Shown piece by piece: positions 7,452 through 15,712 of a stretch of 64,000 nucleotides of DNA. The stretch is from the NCBI RefSeq assembly GCF_015472005.1, contig NZ_BMAQ01000005.1, positions 124,001-188,000 on the forward strand, in the 5' to 3' direction. How positions within the stretch are numbered: position 1 is the stretch's first letter; every line of letters starts with the position of its first letter. Source of the DNA: Insulibacter thermoxylanivorax (GTDB taxonomy: Bacteria; Bacillota; Bacilli; Paenibacillales; DA-C8). The notes below the pieces were generated by a model, which saw only the letters and a program-made list of their open reading frames with translations, searched no databases and had not been told where the DNA came from. The translations under genes were made by a program, and so were the position numbers.

Positions 7452-8990
7452 ATGCCGATCAAGAGGATGGTAGTGATGGCAGCGTCCGTTTTGTTGTTAT
7501 GTGCAACGGCGGTTTTACTTCGCGGCATCAGCAGGATGCCCGCCGATCAACCTTTCTTCGATGATTCGATGATTGCGGTCGTTACTGATCGCGAGCTGAG
7601 CGCTGAGGACATCGTTGAGCTCCACGTCGACGTCAGCATGAGCGATGAAGCTTTTCAGGTGTTGGAAGCGCTTAACAAAAGCTTCATGGAGCGCCATGCA
7701 GATATTCAAGTGATCATGAAGAACCATCCCAGCGACACCTTATATGAGCATCTGAAGCGTGCTTTTCGTCTGGGTGACGCAGCGGATATTATGCTGCTGG
7801 ACAATGAGAAGGTGCTGCAATACGCTGTGTTGGCCAGATTGCAGCCGATGGATGATTATTATACCAGCGAATCGGAAGCGGAATATATCCCGACGCTGAC
7901 GGAGCAGCTGCGCTGGAACGGGTATACGTGGGGCATCCCCTATCAAGTTCAACCTTATATCGTCGCCTACAACAAATCAGTTTGGTTTGAACTGACAGGC
8001 GAAGATCGGCCCGCTGGGATCGAACAGCTTATGCAAGCTTATCAGACAGGGCAGCTCATCTTTCATCCGCAGGATGTCAAGGTCTATGCCGTTCTGGCCT
8101 CTGCGATGGATGCTGATTGGCAGTTTGCGGAGCAGACGGGATCCAACAGCGGTGAGGATCTCGAGGCTTCGTATGATGAGAGAAGCCGGATAGACATGAC
8201 TGAGACTGAGAGTGGTGCGGAGGATGCTGAGGCTAAGCATCTGGATTTCGATGAAACCATTGACAGTGTCCTCCAAGGAATCCCGTTGTCATCAATGAAT
8301 CATGGTGAAGAAACCGTAAGCCTCGCTGTTCTGAAGGGAATATTGCTTGATGAGGACGGGATGGAACGGAAGATCGATGAGATGGCGGAGGATGTAAAGG
8401 TTGTAGAATCTGAAGGGGAACATGCGGCAGGAGAATTCCAAGAGGCGGAAGAAGCGCAAGCGGTGCCTGGGGCCGGCGTGTCCTTTGCAGCGAAATCTGC
8501 GGATGAGATCTGGGAGAAGCTCACCAGCGGGGAAGCGGCGGCGGCAGTCCTGCCGTTGCATGTATACAGCAGCTATGCCAACGAGGAAGTCTCGGCAATT
8601 CTGCTGCCGAGTTCCCGAGGGGATTACGTTTTCATCAGCGGGCAGAGCTTCGTCTTAGCGGCTGATGCTGTAGATCGCGAGGCGGCTTACCGCTGGATCC
8701 GGGAGATCATCGAAGGGTTTGAGCTGTGGTTTCCAGAACGTAATGCAGGCGGTTATCCAGCGAGCTTAGATGCCTATCGGGAGTTGACGCGGCAGCAGCG
8801 GGCACAGTTGGAACTCCTGATGAGGGCGGTAGAGGAGGGGAAGGCGCTTGCGCCCGATCCCCGCATCGATGACAAGCTGTCGATCGTCCAGGAAGTGTTG
8901 ACCAGTAAGCAGGCCTACCTGCTCTCCATCGATGAGCTGGCCGCTTTAATCGAGCAGCGATTTGCGGACTTCGGCTGGATTAGGAACTAA
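7452..8990 (+). CDS. Orphan extracellular solute-binding-like protein with acidic insert
   Basis: A 512-residue secreted or membrane-anchored protein. The N-terminus (PIKRMVVMAASVLLLCATAVLL) is a signal or anchor segment; its cysteine has no proper lipobox, so lipidation is doubtful. Residues about 35-225 resemble the first lobe of family 1 sugar-type binding proteins (LNKSFMERHADIQV, GDAADIMLLDN, WGIPYQVQPYIVAYNK). Residues about 226-345 are a strongly acidic, low-complexity stretch, and the C-terminal third (AAAVLPLHVYSSY onward) looks like a binding-protein tail. No permease or ATPase gene is near. The start is ATG 7452 behind AAAGGA, in preference to ATG 7443, which overlaps that site. 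Function unknown. Confidence 0.7.
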   Translation: MPIKRMVVMAASVLLLCATAVLLRGISRMPADQPFFDDSMIAVVTDRELSAEDIVELHVDVSMSDEAFQVLEALNKSFMERHADIQVIMKNHPSDTLYEHLKRAFRLGDAADIMLLDNEKVLQYAVLARLQPMDDYYTSESEAEYIPTLTEQLRWNGYTWGIPYQVQPYIVAYNKSVWFELTGEDRPAGIEQLMQAYQTGQLIFHPQDVKVYAVLASAMDADWQFAEQTGSNSGEDLEASYDERSRIDMTETESGAEDAEAKHLDFDETIDSVLQGIPLSSMNHGEETVSLAVLKGILLDEDGMERKIDEMAEDVKVVESEGEHAAGEFQEAEEAQAVPGAGVSFAAKSADEIWEKLTSGEAAAAVLPLHVYSSYANEEVSAILLPSSRGDYVFISGQSFVLAADAVDREAAYRWIREIIEGFELWFPERNAGGYPASLDAYRELTRQQRAQLELLMRAVEEGKALAPDPRIDDKLSIVQEVLTSKQAYLLSIDELAALIEQRFADFGWIRN

Positions 8991-9014
8991 CCGTAAGCTC
9001 GAGGTCCGATTCCG

Positions 9015-10115
9015 CTATCTTCGCAAGACGAAAGAGATGCTCATGGTTCCGTCCTCAATGAGGACTTCCTTCGCTTGAATCTTAAAAGGCATATCCAGAT
9101 AATCAGGATAGAAATTCAGATTGAATTGTTCGCTTAAGTCACGAATGGTGGTATCGGGCAGCTCGAAGCTGTTGTAGATCAGCGAGGTCAGATGGAAGAG
9201 GATGACATTGTCCTCCTCTTGTACTTCGTAATATCCACTTATGCTGATCGCAGTGCTATCTTTGCTCCCATAGGCGGTGAAATCATCATTCGCAAAGCTG
9301 AATGTGAAGTTCTCGAAGTCTTCCGGATTGTGCCTGCGGAAGAATTCGGTCAGCTCCTCATCGGTGATCGACAATACGAAACGGCCGCCTTTGAGAGAGA
9401 TTTTGTTGCCCCTGATAAGCTCTTCCGGCAATTTGGTAATGATCGTCGCCAGTTCGCGGAAGTAATGCCGGAAGATCGGCAACCCTTCTTCTTCCCACAC
9501 TTTCGTCAGCGCTTCGATCTGCTGCTTAATCGCGTCGGCGTCATCGCGCGCCGCCAGTTCTTGATCGAGCTGTTCTTGGAGTGCAATCAACCGTTCTCGC
9601 TGCGCAAGATATTCAGCCTTGACACTCCTTAGTTCTTGACGGTCTTCCTCGAGGCGGGTGAGCAGCCGCTTCAGTTCTTGGTAGACTTCTGCATGTTCCC
9701 GCAAGATCTTGCGTTCGTACTTGTAGATCAGAGACAGATAATAATAGGTCCGCAGGGCATCGTAGAAGTTATCTGCCTTGAGGATGAGCAGCCAGAGATG
9801 CTGGCGGTTGCCCTTATAGTAGGTGCGAAGCACCTTGCCCGCCTGTTCCCTCTTCGCCGCGACGATGACCTCTTGTTCGGAGATGCGCTGGGTGACGTCC
9901 TGGATCTCGATGGTCAGCTCTTCTTCCTTAGCGGTCAGACGATCGAGTTCCTGGTCGATCTCATAGATGGTAAGCCCTTTATTCAGCAGCTTACGGATTT
10001 CTTCGTCTGCCGAGATTTCCTCTGCCAGGACCGAAAGCGTACCAGCTTGGTACAGGCAGGTGAAGACGGCGAAATACATAACGAAGGCCATGACCAACCA
10101 ACGCCGGCAAGGCAT
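9015..10115 (-). CDS. Secreted coiled-coil protein with unknown C-terminal domain
   Basis: A 366-residue exported protein. It has a signal peptide (about 1-31, ending SVLAEE), a long charged coiled coil (about 45-205, rich in E/R/Q/L heptads, like the N-terminal part of PcsB/CwlO-type peptidoglycan hydrolase regulators) and a C-terminal domain (about 215-366) of alternating strands (KISLKGGRFVLSITDEEL, TAISISGYYEV, MSISFVLRR). No CHAP, NlpC/P60, LysM or peptidase M23 motif is present, so it is not itself a recognisable wall hydrolase. The start is ATG 10115 behind GGAGGGGG. It follows the lipoprotein gene by 37 bp on the same strand, probably as one operon. I do not recognise the C-terminal family. 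Confidence 0.7.
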   Translation of the reverse strand: MPCRRWLVMAFVMYFAVFTCLYQAGTLSVLAEEISADEEIRKLLNKGLTIYEIDQELDRLTAKEEELTIEIQDVTQRISEQEVIVAAKREQAGKVLRTYYKGNRQHLWLLILKADNFYDALRTYYYLSLIYKYERKILREHAEVYQELKRLLTRLEEDRQELRSVKAEYLAQRERLIALQEQLDQELAARDDADAIKQQIEALTKVWEEEGLPIFRHYFRELATIITKLPEELIRGNKISLKGGRFVLSITDEELTEFFRRHNPEDFENFTFSFANDDFTAYGSKDSTAISISGYYEVQEEDNVILFHLTSLIYNSFELPDTTIRDLSEQFNLNFYPDYLDMPFKIQAKEVLIEDGTMSISFVLRR

Positions 10116-10152
10116 CGCAGTTTCCCCCTCCACATGAACATGTTCCCGTACG

Positions 10153-11088
10153 TTACGGGATGAGTTTCAAGATCTCCTCGATCGGCACGGTATCCTCCGG
10201 GATCGGCCGGACGAAGGTTGCCGGTTCATTGATCTGTGTCCAGATCACGCGCAGGTTCGCGTCATAACGGCTGTCAGTTGGGGTTCCCCCATCCTTTGAC
10301 ACCAGGGTGATATCCGCCGTCAACATAGCGATATATCCGGCCTCATCGATCGTAGCTTCCAAAGTGAAGCCGCGGTCGTCCGCAGGTCTTAAGTTCCCGC
10401 CTTTGGTCTCTGCGAAGGATGCCCATCTCCCAGCAACAGCTGTAGCTTGTGTTGACGTAAGGATCCCTATGCTTTGCCATTCTGCGAGGATATCCGGCAT
10501 GGCTTTGCTCACAGCGGCGAGGAAGGCTTCCCAGTTCTGATCGTCGATGGTCAGCTTCACCCTGTAGTCGGTGCCTTCTATCGTCACGTTTTGGAACCAT
10601 TTGCTGTCCATGGCTTCGATGAGATGGGCAAAGGAAGCAAGAAGCGGCTTAGCCAGATGCTTAGCAGCTTCAGGTGCCGGCAGCACAAAGTATTCCCCTT
10701 CCATATTAATCACGGGCACTTGGATATAGAGCTGTTCGTTGTCCAGCAGGATCGGCATGATGAATGAGCTGGAAGCATCGGCAGAAGTGAACTGCAGCGT
10801 TGCTTCACTTCGCACGGCGTCGAGATCGGTTACGCCGCTCCAGGCGATCTCGCCTTGTTGAAGCTGACCCAAGATGACTGCGGTATAAGGCTGATCACTG
10901 ACATCAAAAGGCATGGCATCAAGGCGGAGCCGGAGTTTGCCGTCGATGTTGTAACTGGAGGCCTGCGCCTGTTGTGCGATGGCATCCAAGAGTTGTTCTT
11001 TGGATCTCTCTCCTCTGGAACAGGCGGAGAGTATCAGTGCTGTGATTATGATTGTGAATATTGCAGTTCGCATGCGACGATATTTCAT
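10153..11088 (-). CDS. Lipoprotein, possible LolA/LppX-like fold
   Basis: A 311-residue lipoprotein with basic start, hydrophobic core and lipobox ILSAC, lipidated cysteine at 23. The mature part begins with a helix (LLDAIAQQAQASSYNIDGKLRLRLDA) leading into a long beta-rich region with repeated amphipathic strands, a pattern seen in LolA/LppX-type lipid-binding half-barrels. This is a fold-level guess, not a family match. An ATG at 11088 or TTG at 11094 lies behind AAGGGAG; the farther ATG at 11133 lacks a site. It is transcribed ahead of the coiled-coil secreted gene, suggesting both act at the outer face of the membrane. Confidence 0.7.
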   Translation of the reverse strand: MKYRRMRTAIFTIIITALILSACSRGERSKEQLLDAIAQQAQASSYNIDGKLRLRLDAMPFDVSDQPYTAVILGQLQQGEIAWSGVTDLDAVRSEATLQFTSADASSSFIMPILLDNEQLYIQVPVINMEGEYFVLPAPEAAKHLAKPLLASFAHLIEAMDSKWFQNVTIEGTDYRVKLTIDDQNWEAFLAAVSKAMPDILAEWQSIGILTSTQATAVAGRWASFAETKGGNLRPADDRGFTLEATIDEAGYIAMLTADITLVSKDGGTPTDSRYDANLRVIWTQINEPATFVRPIPEDTVPIEEILKLIP

Positions 11089-11210
11089 ATTCAACGGTAC
11101 TCCCTTCTCTGAGTTATATCCATTATAATGCACAGAACCCCTGTTTGTCTTGTTGCAGGATGGGTATAATCGAACTCAAACAAGCTGAGATCAACATAGG
11201 CGGTTCTTAC

Positions 11211-11238
11211 AAAGTAATGATTATAAAGTAATGATTAT
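11211..11238. repeat. 14-bp tandem duplication
   Basis: Two exact copies of AAAGTAATGATTAT lie head to tail (11211-11224 and 11225-11238) in the space between the divergent lipoprotein and methyltransferase genes. The second copy contains an ATG in frame with the methyltransferase but far from any Shine-Dalgarno site. Confidence 0.8.
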
Positions 11239-11269
11239 AGCAAAGTTCTATGCAGGCGGTGGTTTGAAG

Positions 11270-12403
11270 ATGAGAGAAACTAAGGCTGCGGTGCCGCATC
11301 CTTCGCTTCGCGATTCGATACAAGCCGTGTTGCTTGCCCGGATGGCTGAGCATCCGCAGCAAGCGATACCATTCCGGGATTATATGGAGATCTGCTTGTA
11401 TCACCCCATATACGGCTATTATATGCGGAATGAGAGGAAGATCGGCAAGGACGGGGATTTCTATACCAGCTCAGCGATCGGGACCGTGCTCGGTGATATC
11501 TTGGCTGAGATGTATATCCGATGGGCTGCGGAGAGGAATGATGAGCGGTGCTTGCTGGCGGAGTGGGGCGGTGGGGACGGGAGGTTGGCCAGACATGTCC
11601 TGGATCGGCTCCAGCGTCAGGATGAAGCGCTCTATCAGCGAACGGAGTTCTTGATGATCGAACGATCCCCATATCACCGAAGATTACAGCAAGCGGAGCT
11701 TGCCGCGCATCGGCGGAAGGTGCGCTGGCTCGATGAGGAGGAGTGGCGGAAGGAGTCGCCCTGGCGAAGCATCTACCTGTGGGCTAATGAACTGCTGGAT
11801 GCGATGCCCGTCCATCGCGTGAAGATGACAGGCGGCGTGCTGCATGAAGAGTGGGTGCGTTGGGAGCAGGACGAGCAGCGGCTCGAGGCATGCTATTATC
11901 CAGCAGCGGAGGATCTGGTTCGTTATACTGCTGAGCAAGGCATCCGCCTGGCGGAAGGACAGCTTGCCGAACTGCGCTTGGATGCGGAAAGCTGGATCAT
12001 GGAGCTCGGCAAGTGCCTTGCTGAGGGGGAGGTCACCTTGATCGACTACGGCGATGAAGCAGAGGAGATCTATGCCCCTCACCGCATGCTGGGCACGCTG
12101 CTGTGTTACTACCGCCATCAGGCCAGCGACCGGCCATATGAGCGCATCGGTGAACAGGACATCACCGCCCATGTAGATTTTACGGCATGCAGACGGGCCG
12201 CGGAAAAGGCAGGGTTCAGGGAGATCCGGCTTGAGACGCAGGCCGCTTATCTGCTGCGCGGCGGCGTCTTGAACTGGCTGCAGGATCATCATGATCCCGA
12301 TCCCTTCAGTCCGGCTGCGCGAAGAAACCGTTCCATTCGCCAGCTGCTCCTCAGTGATCAGATGAGTGAATTGTTCAAAGTGATGACGATGCGCAAATCG
12401 TAA
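11270..12403 (+). CDS. MidA-like SAM-dependent methyltransferase (DUF185)
   Basis: A 377-residue class I methyltransferase of the MidA/NDUFAF7 type; the mitochondrial member methylates an arginine of complex I, while bacterial substrates are unknown. Family marks are YMEICLYHPIYGYY near the N-terminus, GDFYTSSAIGTVLGD, the SAM-binding LAEWGGGDGRL (family usually E-x-G-x-G-x-G) and LWANELLDAMPVHR. Later blocks include TLIDYGDEA and HVDFTACRRAAE. The start at ATG 11270 follows GGTGG seven bases upstream; the ATG at 11231 lies in the tandem repeat without a site. A strong convergent terminator follows. Confidence 0.88.
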   Translation: MRETKAAVPHPSLRDSIQAVLLARMAEHPQQAIPFRDYMEICLYHPIYGYYMRNERKIGKDGDFYTSSAIGTVLGDILAEMYIRWAAERNDERCLLAEWGGGDGRLARHVLDRLQRQDEALYQRTEFLMIERSPYHRRLQQAELAAHRRKVRWLDEEEWRKESPWRSIYLWANELLDAMPVHRVKMTGGVLHEEWVRWEQDEQRLEACYYPAAEDLVRYTAEQGIRLAEGQLAELRLDAESWIMELGKCLAEGEVTLIDYGDEAEEIYAPHRMLGTLLCYYRHQASDRPYERIGEQDITAHVDFTACRRAAEKAGFREIRLETQAAYLLRGGVLNWLQDHHDPDPFSPAARRNRSIRQLLLSDQMSELFKVMTMRKS

Positions 12404-12562
12404 CGGTAGTGACGTTTGAGACGACACTATTTGTTGTCTCACATATCGAATCGTATCATTCTCAAGCCATCATGATCTCCGTCGTTTCACGCGACTGTTG
12501 TACGATTCACCTGCCGTTTCCTGCACCGGATCTGATCGTCTGCACGTTTATGCGCACACGAA

Positions 12563-12611
12563 AAAGGGCTGTCCTGTAAGTCAGCTATGCCTGACTAATG
12601 GACAGCCCTTT
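12563..12611. terminator. Bidirectional terminator between converging genes
   Basis: AAAGGGCTGTCC (12563-12574) pairs perfectly with GGACAGCCCTTT (12600-12611), and an inner AGTCAG/CTGACT stem extends the hairpin. The five A bases at 12561-12565 give TTTTT on the minus strand, so it is strongest for the DUF2626 gene's opposite direction and also serves the methyltransferase. Nothing else was seen in 12404-12638. Confidence 0.8.
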
Positions 12612-12638
12612 CGTTGCTCAGCGGTCGATCTTCGAAGC

Positions 12639-12857
12639 TTAGAAAAATGCTCCGTAGGTCAATCCGACCGTGGATATGATCAGATACGCCCAGAAGGTGA
12701 GTATGTATGTTTTTTCTGTTAAATTCATATAGCCCAGTAATACAAAAACCGCTGCTTGGAAGAAGAACAGCAAGGACATCTCAATCATGCCATACGCAAG
12801 CGACAGAAGTGCGATGAGCAAACAGAAAAATCCGAGTACGCGGAACATGCGCGGCAT
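12639..12857 (-). CDS. DUF2626 small membrane protein (YqgY-like)
   Basis: A 72-residue protein that is mostly hydrophobic, with two or three membrane segments and the signature opening MPRMFRVLGFF followed by MSLLFFFQAAVFVLLGYMNLTEKTY. This matches the DUF2626 family (B. subtilis YqgY), conserved in Bacillales and of unknown function. The start codon follows AAAGGGGG. It is a single-gene unit on the minus strand, ending at the convergent terminator. Confidence 0.85.
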   Translation of the reverse strand: MPRMFRVLGFFCLLIALLSLAYGMIEMSLLFFFQAAVFVLLGYMNLTEKTYILTFWAYLIISTVGLTYGAFF

Positions 12858-13052
12858 CTAAGCATCCCCCTTTCTCAGCTGTACTGGCTCCAATCCATTG
12901 ATCAATCCTACCCAACATTATACCTGTAAGCGCTCAATGTGTAAACGTGAATCCGTGACGAAAAGGTGAACATTTCATCCTTATCCGCTTTTATCATTCC
13001 CCAACCCCCCTGTTCTTACCCTTGTTTCAATGCAAGAAATCACACACCCCAT

Positions 13053-13082
13053 GTATGGAGTACGAGCAAAATGGTTATACCA
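13053..13082 (+). promoter_or_regulatory. Candidate sigma-F promoter of rsfA
   Basis: GTATG (13053-13057) and GGTTATACCA (13073-13082) are separated by 15 bp, the spacing expected for sigma-F (GYWTA, N15, GGNRANANTW). Four of five -35 bases and most of the key -10 bases agree. rsfA of B. subtilis is known to be sigma-F dependent, which supports the reading. The remainder of the 12858-13176 gap shows no gene. Confidence 0.4.
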
Positions 13083-13176
13083 AATACTAAATAAATAGAT
13101 TCTATGAACTCTAGCATGAGCATAGAGATACATTAATGGAATTGATCTAAATCATGAAGTGGAGGTAAGGCTGAAC

Positions 13177-13812
13177 ATGGCAACAATTAGACAGGATGCT
13201 TGGACGCCGGATGATGACCTTATACTAGCCGAAGTGACTCTGCGACATATTCGCGAAGGCGGCACGCAGCTTCGCGCCTTCGAAGAAGTTGGCGAGAGGA
13301 TCGGCCGCACGCCGGCGGCCTGCGGCTTTCGCTGGAACAGTTGCGTGCGCAAAAAGTATGAAGCTGCGATCGCGATTGCAAAAGCACAGAGGCAGAAGAG
13401 AAATCAAGCCCGTAAGAAGGGCGGAGGCTCCAGCCAGGCATCTGCTGATTCCAATGCGCTTGAACAGGGCCGCGGGGATCAGGTTAGTGAAGAGTCTATC
13501 TCAATCGATGCGGTGATTCGTTTCCTCAGGCAGTGGAAGCAGACTTATCAAGATATGAATCGCAAGATTAAGTCGCTAGAGAAAGAGCTTCGCGAGGCCG
13601 AGGAGAAACTTGCAGCTCTGGAGAAAGAGAAAGAAGAGTTGGAGAAACAGGTGAACGTAGTCCAGTCAGATTACCGCACGGTGAATGATGATTATAAGAC
13701 GCTTATCCAGATCATGGATCGCGCCCGCAAGCTGGCTGTTCTTGAAAATCTAGATGAAGACAAACCCCGGTTTAAGATGGATGCCAATGGAAATCTAGAG
13801 CGCATCGACTGA
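13177..13812 (+). CDS. rsfA: RsfA family prespore transcription regulator
   Basis: A 211-residue DNA-binding regulator. The N-terminal Myb/SANT-like domain has the RsfA hallmark residues (RQDAWTPDDDLILAEV, GGTQLRAFEEVGERIGRTP, ACGFRWNSCVRKKYE, about 4-65). A basic linker and a C-terminal coiled coil (about 120-175, many E/K heptads) probably drive dimerisation. In B. subtilis RsfA fine-tunes sigma-F-dependent genes in the forespore. The true start is ATG 13177, ten bases after GGAGGT; the GTG at 13159 overlaps that site. It stands alone, with a candidate sigma-F promoter upstream and a hairpin after it. Confidence 0.92.
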   Translation: MATIRQDAWTPDDDLILAEVTLRHIREGGTQLRAFEEVGERIGRTPAACGFRWNSCVRKKYEAAIAIAKAQRQKRNQARKKGGGSSQASADSNALEQGRGDQVSEESISIDAVIRFLRQWKQTYQDMNRKIKSLEKELREAEEKLAALEKEKEELEKQVNVVQSDYRTVNDDYKTLIQIMDRARKLAVLENLDEDKPRFKMDANGNLERID

Positions 13813-13852
13813 TGTGCGGATGTAAGAGGATAACATCGTTCTCAACCGGCTG

Positions 13853-13883
13853 ACAGCCCATTCTGCAAGAAAGAATGGGCTGT
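13853..13883 (+). terminator. Hairpin after rsfA, probable terminator
   Basis: A perfect 12-bp stem (ACAGCCCATTCT 13853-13864 with AGAATGGGCTGT 13872-13883) and a 7-nt loop, 40 nt after the rsfA stop. It lacks a proper T-tract (TATGATG follows), so termination may be weak or factor-assisted. Confidence 0.55.
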
Positions 13884-13942
13884 TATGATGTGGAATTCTA
13901 GTGATTTCATAAAATGTTCGCAGAAGTGTGCAAGGTTTGAGA

Positions 13943-13970
13943 TTGTCTTTTTCGTACGATATGGTACAAT
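13943..13970 (+). promoter_or_regulatory. sigma-A promoter of kduI
   Basis: TTGTCT (13943-13948) and TACAAT (13965-13970) with a 16-bp spacer, about 48 bp before the kduI start. The spacer is AT- and GTAC-rich and may hold an operator for one of the two regulators encoded in the cluster. Confidence 0.6.
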
Positions 13971-14017
13971 AACATACAGAAATGAACATTAACATACGTT
14001 TTAGGAGGTTTTCGATC

Positions 14018-14848
14018 ATGGAGATTCGTTACCAGATTAGTCCGGCAGAAGCTAAGACCTTCGATACGCAGCAGTTAAGAGACAATTTCCTCATCGAGAA
14101 CTTGTTCCAAGAGGGCAAACTCACGATGGTCTACACGCATTACGATCGTATGATCGTAGGCGGTGCGGTGCCGACGGATACGCCGCTCATCCCGGACGAT
14201 AAGGAGACGCTGAAGACGGATTATTTTTTCGAGCGTCGTGAAGCCGGTTTCATCAATATCGGCGGTCCTGCGGTGATCACGGTAGACGGCACGAAATATG
14301 AGCTGAACAAACTGGATTGCTTATATGTCGGCAAGGGCTCGAAGGAGGTCAAGCTCGAAAGCGCTGACAAGTCGAATCCGGCTCGCATCTACATGTGCTC
14401 TGCACCGGCACACGCTGTGCTCGAGACGCGCAAGCTTTCCTTGGATGGAGCTACACCGAGACATATGGGTTCGCCGGAGACTTGCAATGAGCGCACGATC
14501 TACCAATACATCCACGCCGATGGTCTGCCAAGCTGCCAGCTCATGATGGGTGTAACGATCTTCAAACCGGGAAGCGTATGGAACACGATGCCGGCACACC
14601 TGCATGACCGTCGAATGGAAGCTTACCTCTATTTTGATATGGCGGATGATGCAAGAGTGTTCCACTTCATGGGCCAACCGCATGAGACAAGACATCTCGT
14701 GGTGAAGAACGAAGAAGTAGTCCTTTCGCCGAGCTGGTCGATCCACTCCGGAGCAGGTACATCCAGCTATACTTTCATCTGGGCGATGGCGGGCGAAAAC
14801 TATACCTTCACAGACCAAGACCCAGTGAAGATGGAGGATCTGCGATAA
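14018..14848 (+). CDS. kduI: 5-keto-4-deoxyuronate isomerase
   Basis: A 276-residue cupin enzyme (EC 5.3.1.17) that converts 4-deoxy-5-keto-uronate, from pectin or glycosaminoglycan disaccharides, to 3-deoxy-2,5-diketogluconate in the cytoplasm. Family features include the opening MEIRYQISPAEAKTFDTQQLR and the zinc-site region MPAHLHDRRMEAYLYFD, with a further histidine and glutamate downstream. Length is standard. The start is ATG 14018, ten bases after AGGAGG; the ATG at 13982 overlaps the promoter region. It heads the uronate cluster, followed by a DeoR regulator and kduD, and has its own sigma-A promoter. Confidence 0.96.
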   Translation: MEIRYQISPAEAKTFDTQQLRDNFLIENLFQEGKLTMVYTHYDRMIVGGAVPTDTPLIPDDKETLKTDYFFERREAGFINIGGPAVITVDGTKYELNKLDCLYVGKGSKEVKLESADKSNPARIYMCSAPAHAVLETRKLSLDGATPRHMGSPETCNERTIYQYIHADGLPSCQLMMGVTIFKPGSVWNTMPAHLHDRRMEAYLYFDMADDARVFHFMGQPHETRHLVVKNEEVVLSPSWSIHSGAGTSSYTFIWAMAGENYTFTDQDPVKMEDLR

Positions 14849-14884
14849 TCAGCTATATATTATCAGCGGATAAGGGGGGACCAT

Positions 14885-15652
14885 ATGCTGGCGGTTTCCA
14901 GGCAGCGCTTGATCATGGAGAAGCTGCAGGAAGACGGCGCGGTTAAGGTCTCGGAATTGAGCGAGCTTTTGCAGGTTTCTGAGAAAACGATACGCGAAGA
15001 TTTGGAGAAGCTGGAGAAGAAAGGATTGCTGAAGCGAATCCACGGCGGTGCGGTACTGGCGGAGAACAATGGCGTTCATCTGCCTCCCCCGCCGGCTGCC
15101 CAAGCCAGCATACGGTTCCATGAGAAGGAAGCGATCGCTGAGAAGGCCGTCACTTATATTCAAGAAGGGGATATCATCGCTCTGGACGGCGGCAGCACGA
15201 CGCTGCGCATCGCTGTGCGATTGCGCAACGAACCGCTCACCGTCGTCACCAATGACGTGATGATCATCCGCGAACTGGCTGTCCATGACCGCATTCGGCT
15301 TGTAGTACCCGGCGGATATCGGCATCGCAATCTTCTGACGATGCAGGGCAATTGGGATTGGCTGCGAAAGCTGAATATCCATAAGCTTTTCCTATCTGCC
15401 ACAGGAATCCACATGGAATACGGCCTGACGATCTTCACCGAGGAGCACGTTGCCTTGAAGCAGCTTCTTCTTGAAAGTTCGAAGAAAGTATTCTGTGTGG
15501 CAGATCACAGCAAGTTCGATAAGGGAGCGCTGCTCACGTTTGCAGAATTGAAACAGATCGATACGATTATCACTGATTACGGACTTGCACCGGAGATTGC
15601 AGAGCGCTATCGCAAGCAGGGAATACAGCTCGATATTGCTGATCCGATCTGA
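14885..15652 (+). CDS. DeoR family transcriptional regulator
   Basis: A 255-residue regulator with an N-terminal winged helix-turn-helix (about 5-58: RQRLIMEKLQEDGAVKVSELSELLQVSEKTIREDLEKLEKKG) and a C-terminal DeoR sugar-phosphate sensing domain (about 75-235, with the family motif ALDGGSTTL near residues 98-106 and VTNDV at 120). Position between kduI and kduD makes it the likely local regulator, sensing a phosphorylated uronate intermediate such as KDG-6-phosphate; the ligand is an inference. The ATG at 14885 follows AGGGGGGA closely. The 36-bp gap to kduI suggests co-transcription. Confidence 0.9.
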   Translation: MLAVSRQRLIMEKLQEDGAVKVSELSELLQVSEKTIREDLEKLEKKGLLKRIHGGAVLAENNGVHLPPPPAAQASIRFHEKEAIAEKAVTYIQEGDIIALDGGSTTLRIAVRLRNEPLTVVTNDVMIIRELAVHDRIRLVVPGGYRHRNLLTMQGNWDWLRKLNIHKLFLSATGIHMEYGLTIFTEEHVALKQLLLESSKKVFCVADHSKFDKGALLTFAELKQIDTIITDYGLAPEIAERYRKQGIQLDIADPI

Positions 15653-15712
15653 CGAGCTCGGGCAATACGAGATCATCGCGAGACAATCTCATTAGGGGAG
15701 GACTAGGTTCTT

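Noticed and set aside
11231-11269. Upstream ATG for the MidA-like gene
   Set aside because: It lies inside the 14-bp tandem repeat with no ribosome-binding site; 11270 has one.
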